Positions 41,189 to 51,153 of a stretch of DNA of 64,000 nt are shown piece after piece; positions within the stretch are counted from its first letter, which is position 1; every line of letters begins with the position of its first letter. This DNA comes from Skeletonema tropicum (taxonomy: Eukaryota; Bacillariophyta; Thalassiosirophyceae; Thalassiosirales; Thalassiosiraceae), in assembly GCA_037178625.1 (NCBI GenBank), contig CM074132.1:2604001-2668000 (forward strand), written 5' to 3'. The position numbers and the translations under genes were made by a program. The notes under the pieces are model-generated. The model was not told the DNA's origin. It worked only from the letters and a program-made list of their open reading frames with translations, and searched no databases.

Positions 41189-41525
41189 ATTGCAGGTCGG
41201 TGGGACGAGTCATCCGCAGTAGGTTTTATCCGACGCATCGGTTGAGACGCCGAAACTTTAACACCCACTACTGATGACTCATCTTTCCTCTCGATAATTG
41301 ACAACGTCTGTAGTCGGAGGAATGTGTATTTCAAAAATGACTTCTTACCTTTTGCCGCCCAAATTCTTCGCGTGCAGTAATTCGGAATTCATCGAGAACG
41401 TCAAGAGTGTCCATTGCAGGTCGGTATGAAGAGTCACGCGCAGTTGGTTTTATTCGACGCATCGGTTGAGACGCCAAAACTTTAACACCCACTACTGATG
41501 ACTCATCTTTCTTCTCAACAATGGC
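41189..41525 (-). repeat. Diverged ~115-bp direct duplication with conserved minus-strand reading
   Basis: 41189-41300 and 41408-41525 are similar by eye (roughly four in five bases). On the minus strand both read KDESSVVGVKVxASQPMRRI followed by KPTAxDSSxRPAxDT, with changes mostly at degenerate positions. This suggests a duplicated exon of a second MULE-carried or older gene. No complete ORF was found. Confidence 0.5.
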
Positions 41526-42430
41526 CACCCCTTTCGTCTCAAGTCAGTTCTTCTCCATGGAACACCGTTGGAGCAGGTCAAGAAAATAGCACAGAGAGTA
41601 AACAGAAAAGCAGCCCGAGCAGCCTTGAGGAAGCTTGTTGACACAAGTGCAGATAAGCTACCTAGATATTCCTTTCTTTTCTAATGCCATCCTTGAAGTG
41701 ATCACTTGATACTTGAGTGAGTTGTCATTTCTGATTGACCAGAGCCCTCTTCTTCCCTGACAAAATACCGAACCCTTGTTGCACATCAACATCACTTGTA
41801 TCACCGGGTGATTCTATGTGTCCCAAAGGGGACGAACGTTGAATTCGTTGTGGTGGAAGCGACTCATGCTTTATTAGGTCCGTCTTCGTCCTTGCCTTGG
41901 CCCTTCGGCATTCAACACAAGCCATGATAGATGGAATAGAGAGAATTACTTTATCCTTCGTCAAAAGAGACATGTAAGTGGAAATGTTAGAGCATGGTTG
42001 AAGTTAATACGAGTCGGTGGCATGAAAAGAGTTGTTCTCACCAATTATTTTTGGTATTTGTCCGTTCTGTTCACAGCAGAAAATAATTCCCATCATGCTC
42101 CGTTCTTTGACATATCCATAATTTATCATGTCCGTACAGTGTTGACGTTATACATTGCGGATGATGAGAGGGCAGGTGGAGGCGGCCGGCGGTCCGCAGC
42201 GTCTTATCATGGTCAATAGGTAATTCAAGCAGTGTTGTCGATGGGTTGAGCGAGCGAGGTGGTTTCGGGTTGCTGTTTTATTTGAGTTTTGATGAATTTG
42301 GGGTGACCGTTTGCTTTTTTGAAAGTTGGATTCTCATTCTTGTGTGCAAGAAATCCAGTACCCGGACCTTTGGGTTGGAAATAATGGGACTCCGTCCTAA
42401 TAACTGAACCTGAACTGCCAATAATAGGAA

Positions 42431-42824
42431 TGGGATTTTTGTCATTTTGAGGGTATATTTTGTCATTTCACGGGTATCTATATTTAGCTGTTGTTGTGCC
42501 TACGCGGTTGCTGCCCACATCACATACAAGAGAGTAGAGAGTAGGTACCTACCACCCTACATAGGATCTTCAGACACCTGTCTGAGTCACTTGGAGGACT
42601 CAGCACGCAGAGTCCCTCTGAAGAGGACTCCCAGTTATGACAGAAGACCTTATGTAGAGGGTGAGAGAGTACTAAAACCGATGATCCGTCGACCGTCGAT
42701 GGGAATTGTAATGCTACGAATTAGGCAGGCAAGGAATTAGGCAGGCAATGGAGATAGCTACCTTTTTGGCAGTGAGAAATCATCATCTTTCTCATTCTTT
42801 AACCGATTATAATTATAATCATTC
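42431..42824. other. Intergenic, upstream of SMU1 homologue
   Basis: No gene was seen. It contains inexact repeats of GGAGGACTC/GAGGACTCCC around 42592-42632. Confidence 0.5.
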
Positions 42825-44975
42825 ATGATGTCCTCAATCAACGATGGCAGCAGCAACAAAATCGACATTCCCTCCGCCGACATCCTCCGCCTGATTTTGA
42901 CCCATCTCACCGAATCAAATCTACATCAATCATGTGAGGCGCTATCTCAAGAAGCTGGGGTGTCCATGGCAGGTCTGGTCGGCCCCTCCAAAGGACAGCT
43001 AATATCCTGTGCCGAGGGAGGACGTTGGGGTGAATGTTTAGAAATTTTGGCTGGACTAGATTTACAGCGGTATCGAAGGGGTTACATTGATGATTATTGC
43101 AAGGCACATGGACATGATGGTGACGACGATGGTAATGATAATGGTAATGATCATGAAGCAATAATTACCCCGCTTGAGAAGGTAGTGTCTCTAACACATG
43201 AAATGACAATTCTCGAGCTTGGTGACCGAGGGGAATTCGAGCTAGCCTACGCCACGTTGCGGATGTGCTCGGAGATGCTGGATAAAACGCTGCCGGTCCA
43301 TGGCGATGACGTTGACAATAATGATGATTTGAAGGATAATAATCATCAAATCAACACCAACAATAATGAAAACAATTTGGGAATGATGTCCTCTAGATCA
43401 GGCGATATTGAAAGACGAGTTACTGCATTATCGTCGGTGCGTTCGTCTGGGGCAGATTCTTCACTTTTGCTACCAACCAATTATTACGGACCGTCGAATC
43501 AAACTCAACAAAAGCGTCGCCATTTCATATCTAAATTGCTGAGTAGGCATGTACCGGATGCACCGTCGGGGAGATTGTCGTCATTACTACAGCAGAGCGT
43601 CAAATGGCAGTGCCATACCGGGGCTTTCCCTGCAATACAAAAGCTATTCCAGGACCAGGTTGAGATTGACGATGATAATGTTGATGGTGGCAAGAAGAAA
43701 AAGAAGAAGCGAAAGGCACCGAAAAAGTTCGATTTGGTATTGGGTAATGTGGAATTGGTTGGGAGCAGTGATAATAAGAAGCATAAACGCAAATCGTCCT
43801 CTACAAAGGATGTGATAGTGGAACGCATCCCATCGCGTGCAAAGCAGACTATTCGACTAGGAAAGAAGAGTTACATAGAATCCGCTATATTCCTACCAGA
43901 TGGTAGTGGGCTAGTCACGGGCTCAAGTGATGGCTTTATTGAAGTTTGGGGGGAGCGAACTAGGTCTGGTGATGAGGAAAGCTCCCCCAACTCTCTACTA
44001 CAGAATGACATCGATTTTGAAAAGTTACGAACCTCAGATTTACAATACCAAAAGAATGATGAGCTCATGATGCAAGATTCATCTATTTTGGCCATGGACG
44101 TTTCACATGATGGGACCATGCTGGCTTCGGCTTCATCGTATGGTGACGTTTGTGTTTGGAAGATTGCGGATGGACGGTTATTGCGAAAGTTAGAGAGGAC
44201 ACATGGTGGAAGTGGGTCCAATGACAAGGGCTGTGCTGTTACCTGCCTTCAATTTTCTCCTGACGGATCTAAAGTATTGACTGGTGGGCATGATTCAACA
44301 TGCCGTGAACATGGTCTTCTTTCCTCACGAATGATCAAAGAGTTTCGTGGGCACAAGTCATATATCAACTGCTGTCGTTATGTCGTTCTTCCCAACTCGT
44401 CGGTCGTAACTCACAGTGAGTCTAATGGCGAACGCAACTTTTTAGCAGTGGTTACTGCGAGTGCAGACGGTTCGGTGATGATCTGGAATTGCCGTAGTGC
44501 TGAGCCTCTGCGGGAAATTATCCCACCAATATCCACATCAAGCAATCGTTCGATTCATGATGCAGAGTCCATTGTTAGCAATAGGAGTATCCACACTGTA
44601 CTTCATCTGCACTCTCCTCCAAACACAATGATTGTTGTCCCTCGATCAGATCGGGCATTTTTGATGTCACTATCCGGGAGCATTTTGCAAACATATGTCA
44701 GAGATGATGTGCAGGGTACTGAACTCCTCGCTGCGACCGTTAGTCCAAGTAACCAATGGCTGTATGTTTCGGCAAATGATGGCAAGTGTATCGTGTTTGA
44801 TTTGAACTCAGGCAAGGTGGAGAAGATCCTGACAACTTTTTCTCAAGAGTGTGTTGGGAAGAGTAACACAAATTGTGAGATCAGCGGAATACTGCATCAT
44901 CCTCACTGCAGCTTGATTGGTGGATATAGCAATGATAAATCCCAGAAGCGTGGTACGTTAAGCATCTGGAAGTAA
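42825..44975 (+). CDS. SMU1: SMU1-like LisH/CTLH WD40 spliceosomal protein
   Basis: 716 residues, intronless. The N-terminal LisH/CTLH region is at about 17-80 (ILRLILTHLTESNLHQSCEA, EGGRWGECLEILAGLDLQRY). Disordered Asn/Asp inserts follow, then the SMU1-type linker (GRLSSLLQQSVKWQCHTGAF). The WD40 propeller runs from about 345 to 716: IRLGKKSYIESAIFLPDG, LVTGSSDGFIEVWG, LASASSYGDVCVWKI, VTCLQFSPDGSKVLTGGHDS, MIKEFRGHKSYINCCRY, VVTASADGSVMIWN and LHHPHCSLIGGYS. Blocks and order match human SMU1, which acts with RED/IK in activation of the B spliceosomal complex. Longer than the human protein because of low-complexity inserts (for example NDNGNDHE and a KKKKKKRKAPKK cluster). Either Met1 or Met2 may be used. 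Confidence 0.88.
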   Translation: MMSSINDGSSNKIDIPSADILRLILTHLTESNLHQSCEALSQEAGVSMAGLVGPSKGQLISCAEGGRWGECLEILAGLDLQRYRRGYIDDYCKAHGHDGDDDGNDNGNDHEAIITPLEKVVSLTHEMTILELGDRGEFELAYATLRMCSEMLDKTLPVHGDDVDNNDDLKDNNHQINTNNNENNLGMMSSRSGDIERRVTALSSVRSSGADSSLLLPTNYYGPSNQTQQKRRHFISKLLSRHVPDAPSGRLSSLLQQSVKWQCHTGAFPAIQKLFQDQVEIDDDNVDGGKKKKKKRKAPKKFDLVLGNVELVGSSDNKKHKRKSSSTKDVIVERIPSRAKQTIRLGKKSYIESAIFLPDGSGLVTGSSDGFIEVWGERTRSGDEESSPNSLLQNDIDFEKLRTSDLQYQKNDELMMQDSSILAMDVSHDGTMLASASSYGDVCVWKIADGRLLRKLERTHGGSGSNDKGCAVTCLQFSPDGSKVLTGGHDSTCREHGLLSSRMIKEFRGHKSYINCCRYVVLPNSSVVTHSESNGERNFLAVVTASADGSVMIWNCRSAEPLREIIPPISTSSNRSIHDAESIVSNRSIHTVLHLHSPPNTMIVVPRSDRAFLMSLSGSILQTYVRDDVQGTELLAATVSPSNQWLYVSANDGKCIVFDLNSGKVEKILTTFSQECVGKSNTNCEISGILHHPHCSLIGGYSNDKSQKRGTLSIWK

Positions 44976-45466
44976 AAGTAACTCTAGGCAATGAAGCAAG
45001 TAAGAGTAATCATGTATGTAACTACAAGTAGTTATCTTCTGTCGAAAGATCGGTGCGATCTGGAAAATATGTAGCTACCGTAGCACATGTTCGTTTCAAT
45101 AGCATAGATAATGTCGCCTCTTGAGGGCCCATGCAGACGTACTTCAAAATTTCTGTTACATACAGAAGTACATAAGTAAGTACTTACACATGCATCTTCT
45201 GTCGAAAGATCTCAGTCCCGGGCGGTTCTCTGGTCCCAGAAAATTTCCACAATGACACGTAGATACGTACGTAGGAATTCAGTTTTGTGTCAAACCAAAA
45301 TTTGACGCCAAGCATGTGAGTGAGAGTAGTGTTGAGTCGCTCAATACATACTGGTTACTGGTGTTTGTGAGGTGCACTGTGGTGCGTCTCAAGAGCCAAA
45401 TAATTATATAATAATATTATCCATAGAGAACAGCGATATAATAGAGAACAGCGATACAATAGCACC
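44976..45466. promoter_or_regulatory. Intergenic region with two copies of an 18-bp motif
   Basis: ATCTTCTGTCGAAAGATC occurs at 45034-45051 and 45194-45211, 160 bp apart. Each has dyad symmetry (ATCTT...AAGAT). They precede the secreted Tyr/Gly-rich protein gene and could be regulator sites or traces of a small repeat. The 5' UTR also has a doubled AGAGAACAGCGATA (about 45425-45457). Confidence 0.5.
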
Positions 45467-47203
45467 ATGATGAACTCATCAACAGTAATCACTGGAATAA
45501 TAGCGCTTACAGCTTCCTTGGTTTCCGCTCAGTACTATGATCAAGGTTACTATGGCGGAGGCGCCTATGGAGGAGGTAATCCTTATCAAGGGAATCCCTA
45601 CAACAGCAATGGGGGATACTACGGACCATACCAGGAAAATTACTACCAGCAACCCTACGGTGGAGGCAATTCCTATGGCGGAGGAAATAGCTACGGCAGC
45701 GCAGGAGGGTATCCTGACAAGAACTACCAAAATTCCAACTCAGCGTACAATGTAAAGCCCTACGGTGGAGGAAACAGCTACGGACAAGGGTACTCTGACA
45801 AGACCTACCAGTATTCCAACTCAGGGTATAAAAATGATAACTATAGTGGAGGCAATTACGGTGGATACGGTGGAGGCAACTACGGCAATGGAGGACAAGG
45901 ATATTCAGTCAAGAGCTACCAAGACTCTAGCTCCAAACACGATGACTACGCTGGAGGAAGCAGCTACGGACAGGATAACTCCGACAAGAGCAACCAAAAA
46001 GATTCTAACTTGGAGTACAAAAAAGATGATTATGGTGGACAGAACACCAAGATTTGTGCAAGTCCATGGAAATGCTGTAAGGCACGTCGAACGAGACATC
46101 CGAATGCAAAACAAATTTGTGATGGCTGTGGCAATAACGTGTGTAACACCAACGACCCTAATCATTGGAGCAGAATAAAAACTCCCAAACCGACTCAAAA
46201 TCCAACCAATAAGCCAACCAATAGACGATGGAGCAACTCTGCGTGGGGTAACGACGGATGGAATGGTGGCAACACTTGGGGCGGTGGTCAGAAGAGCAGC
46301 AGCAAGTGGGGAAGTGATGGTTCATGCTGCCAGACACTTGACGCATGCCCATTTAGTTTTCCCGTTAGGACAGACACGTTAGTACTGAGTGAGACAATGA
46401 ATCAAAGGCTCAGGCTCAAGGTTTGCTGCAAACAGTCGCGAGACAGCTGGGGTGACAAGTGGGGTGGTGGAGGTGACAAGTACGAACCTACAATGTCTCC
46501 AACAATGTCTCCAACAGATGAAACCAGGCGAACACGCAGGCTAACATCTGAACCCAGAGGGAGGGAGTTGAATTATGGCAACTCATATCAGGGACATTCC
46601 TACGGCAACGGGGGATACTACGGACCATACCAAGAAAATTACTACCAGCAACCCTACGGTGGAGGAAATACCTACGGTGGTGGAAATACCTACGGTGGAC
46701 GAAGCAGCTACGGACAAGGGTATTCTGACAAGAGCTACCAAAATTCCAACTCAGCGAACAATGCAAAGGCACATGGCGGTGGTTACTACGGAGGAGGCGA
46801 CTACAGTGCAGGCGACTACGGTGCAGGCGACTACGGAGGAGGCGACTACGGTGCAGGCGACTACGGTGCAGGCGACTACGGTGCAGGCGACTATGGTGCA
46901 GATGACTATGGAGCAGACGAGCACTACAGCGGTGGGGACCATTCGGGCAAGAGTTCGATCACTTTTCTAGAAAATTGCCCCAACCAGTACGATCCAACTT
47001 TTGCACCAACCCTGTCACCCACTCCTGACCGAGTGAACATACTTACAGATGGTCCAACCCTCTCCCCAACCCTCTCTCCAACCCTGTCACCCACTGGGGA
47101 CCGAGTGAACCTACGTACAGATGGTCCTACAGTATCTCCAACCATCTCTCCAACCCTCTCTCCAACTCTCTCTCCAACAACTAGTCCTACAGAAGATAGA
47201 TAA
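45467..47203 (+). CDS. Secreted Tyr/Gly-rich, PTxSPT-repeat protein
   Basis: 578 residues. The signal peptide is 1-21 (ALTASLVSA|QYYDQG). There are two long Tyr/Gly/Asn-rich stretches built on YGGGNSYGGG and YYGPYQENYYQQPYGGG (about 22-190 and 365-440). Between them lies a Cys-containing part with ICASPWKCCKARRTRHP, ICDGCGNNVC and SCCQTLDACPFSFPV...KVCCK. A GDYGA tandem array follows at about 443-485, and a Thr/Pro/Ser tail of PTLSPT repeats from 511 to the end. No enzymatic domain is present. The composition is that of extracellular matrix or cell-wall proteins. Tyr-rich stretches could be cross-linked and the PTxSPT tail glycosylated. Convergent with the next gene (64 bp between stops). Confidence 0.75.
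   Translation: MMNSSTVITGIIALTASLVSAQYYDQGYYGGGAYGGGNPYQGNPYNSNGGYYGPYQENYYQQPYGGGNSYGGGNSYGSAGGYPDKNYQNSNSAYNVKPYGGGNSYGQGYSDKTYQYSNSGYKNDNYSGGNYGGYGGGNYGNGGQGYSVKSYQDSSSKHDDYAGGSSYGQDNSDKSNQKDSNLEYKKDDYGGQNTKICASPWKCCKARRTRHPNAKQICDGCGNNVCNTNDPNHWSRIKTPKPTQNPTNKPTNRRWSNSAWGNDGWNGGNTWGGGQKSSSKWGSDGSCCQTLDACPFSFPVRTDTLVLSETMNQRLRLKVCCKQSRDSWGDKWGGGGDKYEPTMSPTMSPTDETRRTRRLTSEPRGRELNYGNSYQGHSYGNGGYYGPYQENYYQQPYGGGNTYGGGNTYGGRSSYGQGYSDKSYQNSNSANNAKAHGGGYYGGGDYSAGDYGAGDYGGGDYGAGDYGAGDYGAGDYGADDYGADEHYSGGDHSGKSSITFLENCPNQYDPTFAPTLSPTPDRVNILTDGPTLSPTLSPTLSPTGDRVNLRTDGPTVSPTISPTLSPTLSPTTSPTEDR
46797..46920 (+). repeat. 15-bp coding minisatellite (GGCGACTACGGTGCA)n
   Basis: About eight head-to-tail units with few substitutions encode the GDYGA repeats of the secreted protein. 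Their near identity at the DNA level points to recent expansion and probable length polymorphism. Confidence 0.85.
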
Positions 47204-47267
47204 AAAAGGGTGGCTGGAGCTGTGGTGTAACTTTCATGTTGAATATATTTTAAGAAAAGTTTATTGA

Positions 47268-48848
47268 TTAGCACCTTTTGAATTCGTACAAAACATAGAC
47301 AGAGCTGGATAGCTCATGAAAATGCAGGAAACAATCCTCTTCGTCTCCGCTGTTCAATGGGTTTCCTCTGTATTCATCCGGCGCCACCTCCTCTTTCACA
47401 CACTCAAACCCTTCTGATTTCATTGCGGCAATGAACTCTGGAAGGCCATCCCGCCCTCCATCTGGAGCGACGTATAGAAATGATCCTCCACCATCAGAAT
47501 CATTACCTTTGAGTAATCCAGTAACCACTTTCTTCAACAAAGGCACAATGTCTTTTTGATAAATGCAGTCTGAGCAAATCACATAATCTAATTTTTCAGA
47601 TGGCCACGTAGAAATGTCCCCCCAATCAATTGAGCTACCGGTAGCAACATCATTGCACTGATTCAATTCAATATTGTGGTGTATGTTGTCAATTGTCTGC
47701 GGATTCAAATCGGTAATTGCAACTGACTTCGGCTTGCCATGCACTGCTGCAGCCAATGCTGGAATACCACATCCCGCACCCAACTCAAGTATCGTCTTGC
47801 TTTTCATTCGTTCCACCATAGAGGGAGATGCCATCCAACGGGCCATTACGAGGGAAGCACACCATATTCCTAATCCAGTCGTATCTTCGATTGCTTCGGC
47901 ACCGAAGGGATTATCAGCGTGTGCAATTGGCTGATGTTACATCATGAATATTAGAGCAATGAATAAATAAGTTCGGGGGTAATCAAATGGACACAATTAT
48001 GCTGTATACAAGTGAGCACTCACCAGTTCTCGAATCGACACACAAGGGCCATCCTCAACTCCACAATCTCGTAAGAAGTCAAATTCATGCACAATACTCT
48101 TCTTCCCACCATCGCCACTAGTCTTCTTCTTTACATCGCCACCTTCACTACCATTGACGCCCATCTCATCATCATCCACAGCTTTCCCATCCAATCCGCC
48201 AATCAACCGCTCTTCCTCTGCCGAATCATGATTTAGCAAATGTTCCACAGTCTTCGTGTCTCCCGATTGGAATCCCTCAGTAAGAGCCGATCTACCAAAA
48301 TTATTTTTCAATAGCACATCTAATGGTTGTTGCGACTTGTTCTTCTTATTGGTTTTTGCCGTGGCGTCATAATGATTTAAGAGCATATTAACTACCTCTG
48401 CATGACCGGACGCTGCTGCCCAATGTAACGGAGTATTCCCATTGTCATTCTGAAGATGATCAGCTCCTCTACTGAGCAATAGCTGAACTGTGGACAAGTG
48501 TCCGTTGGCAGCCGCTTTGTGCATTGATGTGGATTGAGAGGTGTCAATGGCATTCACTATGGTTGGTTGTTTCACTGACCACACATCCAAAATGGCACGG
48601 CAGGCATCGACTTCGCCATATCTAGCACAATCGATAAGTTCGGATGATGCTTCTTCAAAATCGGCTAGTTCCGATGCATCTTGGAGTAATGCATCAAAGT
48701 CCTCTTGTGGGCATTCGAGTGGTGGATCGGGAGTGATTTCCTTCGCTTTTGCTGACTTTTTATTGTTATTGCTCTTCTTTCGTTTGGGGTTGTTGTTTCC
48801 ACCTCCTCCTTTTTTGTTGGGGGCTTTTGCCGATGATGTGCTCGACAT
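47268..48848 (-). CDS. Ankyrin-repeat / METTL21-type methyltransferase fusion (two exons)
   Basis: Exon 1 is 48848-48024 and exon 2 is 47930-47268. The 93-nt intron (GTGAGT...ATCAG) is in phase 0, giving 495 residues. The N-terminus is Lys/Asn-rich. Ankyrin repeats span about 75-215 (TSMHKAAANGHLSTVQLLLS, NTPLHWAAASGHAEVVNMLL, NNFGRSALTEGFQSGDTKTV). The join reads SIREL|PIAHADNPFG-AEAI, followed by DTTGLGIWCASLVMARWM. The class I methyltransferase domain then has motif I ILELGAGCGIPALAAA, ITDLNPQTIDNI and the CSDCIYQKD post-motif. The 'G-xx-W-xxS-xxxxRW' lead and short fold resemble the METTL21/EFM-type protein lysine methyltransferases. The substrate is unknown, and ankyrin repeats would supply specificity. 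Confidence 0.85.
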
Positions 48849-49318
48849 GGTTTGGTTGTGCTTTATCTGGGTACGATGTGCCTACACCGACGCTGTTTTT
48901 TGTGCCCTCCTCAATTGATGATCAAATGATTTCTAGAGGCAGCGATAATACTGTATTGTGATCAATAATACAACACTTCTCTACCTCCTCCTTGCTGCAA
49001 GCTTCTTGTTGGCTTCGCTCGGCTTGCACAAGCTGTGGCTTGGTCGGTGCTTTTGCTTTTGTCTTCTATCTTGGTGGCAGGGTTCGCTGAGGTTGCTTGG
49101 TGTTGGTTGTTGGCATTTTGAACGAGTACAGACGGGATAAAAGGGCGTGCCCGCAGGGTATTTAGGCGGGCGGGCCTATTTAACTTCAGCGGAGGGAACC
49201 GCGTCGTAGCAAATAAATAAACCTATCCTACAACAACTTCTGTTCATTCTTTGAAGACATCTTTGGTGTACTATTGCTGTTATTGAATACAAATTCAATA
49301 GACATGAAGAGTATTTAA
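48849..49318. other. Upstream region of the ankyrin-methyltransferase gene / 3' side of the esterase gene
   Basis: No gene was seen. There is a GC-rich imperfect inverted repeat at about 49149-49178 (GCCCGC...GCGGGC). Confidence 0.45.
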
Positions 49319-50710
49319 TTACAAGTCAATGTTAACTCGGCGGCTGTGTGCTTTCTTCATCTCAGTATACCACTCTTTCATGGTATCCTTAAAAACAGTT
49401 GGTTCGAAGATGTAATGCCCAGTATGGCCAGAAGAAGTTTCAATGTAACTGATCTGAGGTTGCCTTTCAGTATTGTTTGAGGACGTTGCTTCCACTTGTT
49501 CAATCACCTCTTCGTAAATATGCTTGAAATAAACGCCGCCACTCTTTAAAGGGTCCCCATTTGCAGTAATTAGAATGAGACTTGGAAGTTGCATTGTATT
49601 ACTTTCGTCAAAAGAACGCTTCCAATTTGCAGCATCGATGGCACCTCCCGTGATATCCACGTTGGTTGTAAGCTTTCCATATGGAATGCTACTTTCAACA
49701 TCATGATTTGTTTGCATTCCAGTCATTGCCTTGAGTGACCATTCTAGCCAGTCAACCGGGGGCATTCTCGTATAGCTATATCTACGGAAGGAATCAGAAT
49801 CCAACGACCAAGTCTTTGGATTACCATCCTTTGTTGGAATAGGTACCTTCGGCTCGTCCACATAAAATGAGTCAATGTTCATATCTAATGATTTGAGTGT
49901 GACCTCCATCGCAATGGTTCCCCCTGCTGAGACACCACTGATGTGAATTCCACCTTGACCAAGATTCATATTGTTGACGAGATGGTTCAATGCCAACAAA
50001 GAATCTTCCGTCGCCGCGGGATATTGATGTTCAGGAGCAAGGCGGTATTCAACAATCGCCCATACCGCATCATCCATGAATGAATTTGCTGACTCGTTAC
50101 TATTATCGTCATCCTCTTCGCCTAATTGATGTAGATATTCAAACATTTGAGCTGCTAACGTATCCTTTCCACCCCTCACAGTGAATCCTCCACCATGCAT
50201 ATAAAGAATGAGAGGAGCCTTGCTATCATTATCTTTTGCGGCAGTAGCTTCAGCGCTCACGTTCTTCTTCTTGAGCAATGTCACATGCATAGGGCTGCTG
50301 TCACTTCGTTCAATATCTATGACTTGCACATCAAAGAGAGCATTTAAATCAACGGAACCATCCGTCTTCTCCAGAAATGCTCGTACTGGAGTCATACACG
50401 AAGTCGCCTCATCTGCCTCTTGTGCATTTGCCCAATCAACTGTGGTTGGACATTTCACCAATTGGCTAACAGGGACCAGCTTTCCAAGCAAATACCCCAT
50501 AAAGTATCTGACAGCCCAATGCAATTCTGTAGTTTGCCAAATTGGAACGGCCTCATGAGAAATTGGTCGGTCTAACGTATGTGTTGAGAGTGATTTGCAA
50601 AGGAGTCCAATGAGTATTGCAAAGAGAAGTGCAGCGATGGAGAAACAGTTGCGGCGAAAGAAAGAGGGACTGCTGGAGCCGCCGCGGCGTGCTCCTTTCT
50701 GTTGACACAT
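49319..50710 (-). CDS. Membrane-anchored alpha/beta hydrolase, GDXG esterase/lipase family
   Basis: 463 residues, intronless. A basic N-terminus precedes one membrane anchor at about 23-40 (FSIAALLFAILIGLLCKS), giving type II topology. The oxyanion motif HGGG is at 172-175, then EYRLAPEHQYPAA at 221-233. The nucleophile elbow GVSAGG puts Ser at about 261. The probable acid is D386 (TANGDPLKSGG) and the His is in SGHTGHY (429 or 432), so the full triad is present. This family hydrolyses short acyl or carboxyl esters. The luminal placement of the domain suggests an ER or Golgi esterase. It diverges from BOP1 with ~440 bp between starts. Confidence 0.88.
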   Translation of the reverse strand: MCQQKGARRGGSSSPSFFRRNCFSIAALLFAILIGLLCKSLSTHTLDRPISHEAVPIWQTTELHWAVRYFMGYLLGKLVPVSQLVKCPTTVDWANAQEADEATSCMTPVRAFLEKTDGSVDLNALFDVQVIDIERSDSSPMHVTLLKKKNVSAEATAAKDNDSKAPLILYMHGGGFTVRGGKDTLAAQMFEYLHQLGEEDDDNSNESANSFMDDAVWAIVEYRLAPEHQYPAATEDSLLALNHLVNNMNLGQGGIHISGVSAGGTIAMEVTLKSLDMNIDSFYVDEPKVPIPTKDGNPKTWSLDSDSFRRYSYTRMPPVDWLEWSLKAMTGMQTNHDVESSIPYGKLTTNVDITGGAIDAANWKRSFDESNTMQLPSLILITANGDPLKSGGVYFKHIYEEVIEQVEATSSNNTERQPQISYIETSSGHTGHYIFEPTVFKDTMKEWYTEMKKAHSRRVNIDL

Positions 50711-51153
50711 TGTTGTTGACTAATTACAATAAAATGCTCTTCTTATCAATGTTTACTTATTTGAAGCTTCTCCCTGCTTACTTATGTACTGACATTGTCT
50801 GCACGACAACTAACGATGTCATCATTGCGATGATGTGGTGGTGAACAAAAACGAACAGAGAGGAACAGAGATCACAAACTTCCCCCCGAGTGGTTGAGTT
50901 ATTTGCACATCAGAACACCTTTGTGTGCATCATTTTCTAGCTTTCTTTCGTTATTTCATCACAAATTCATAGAAGTTTGACAGACCGTTTCTGCACAATG
51001 TTTCGAGCCATCACCACAGCCAACCAAAACACAACATCTCATCTGCTCATGATTGTTCCGACAACTTGCAACCTAACTATTGCACAACCTAACTATTGTC
51101 AACTCGCATTCAGCATCTCTTACAACATCACACACCAACGTCTTACCAACACG
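50711..51153. promoter_or_regulatory. Shared divergent promoter region of the esterase and BOP1 genes
   Basis: The frame of BOP1 is open upstream to an ATG at 50977, but the 59 extra residues are Thr/Asn-rich without family resemblance, so this is treated as 5' UTR. No specific element was recognised. Confidence 0.5.

Larger units (their letters stand above)
38942..42430 (+). mobile_element. Mutator-like (MULE) DNA transposon, 3489 bp, probably defective
   Basis: Terminal inverted repeats of 94 bp (38942-39035 and 42337-42430) with one mismatch, starting TTCCTATTATTGGCAGTTCA. It contains MULE-type transposase pieces. No 8-11 bp target duplication is seen, because the left end directly joins the outer end of the large inverted repeat. 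This suggests rearrangement after insertion or insertion at the exact repeat end. The interior right third carries a diverged duplication. Confidence 0.85.

Noticed and set aside
45537..46970. Thr/Ala/Ile-rich plus-strand frames over the secreted Tyr/Gly protein
   Set aside because: The +1 reading of Gly/Tyr/Asn codon repeats. The main frame has the signal peptide and Cys motifs.
50977..51153. 59-residue N-terminal extension of BOP1
   Set aside because: No resemblance to the family and untypical composition. MARKKQ at 51154 is the natural start.
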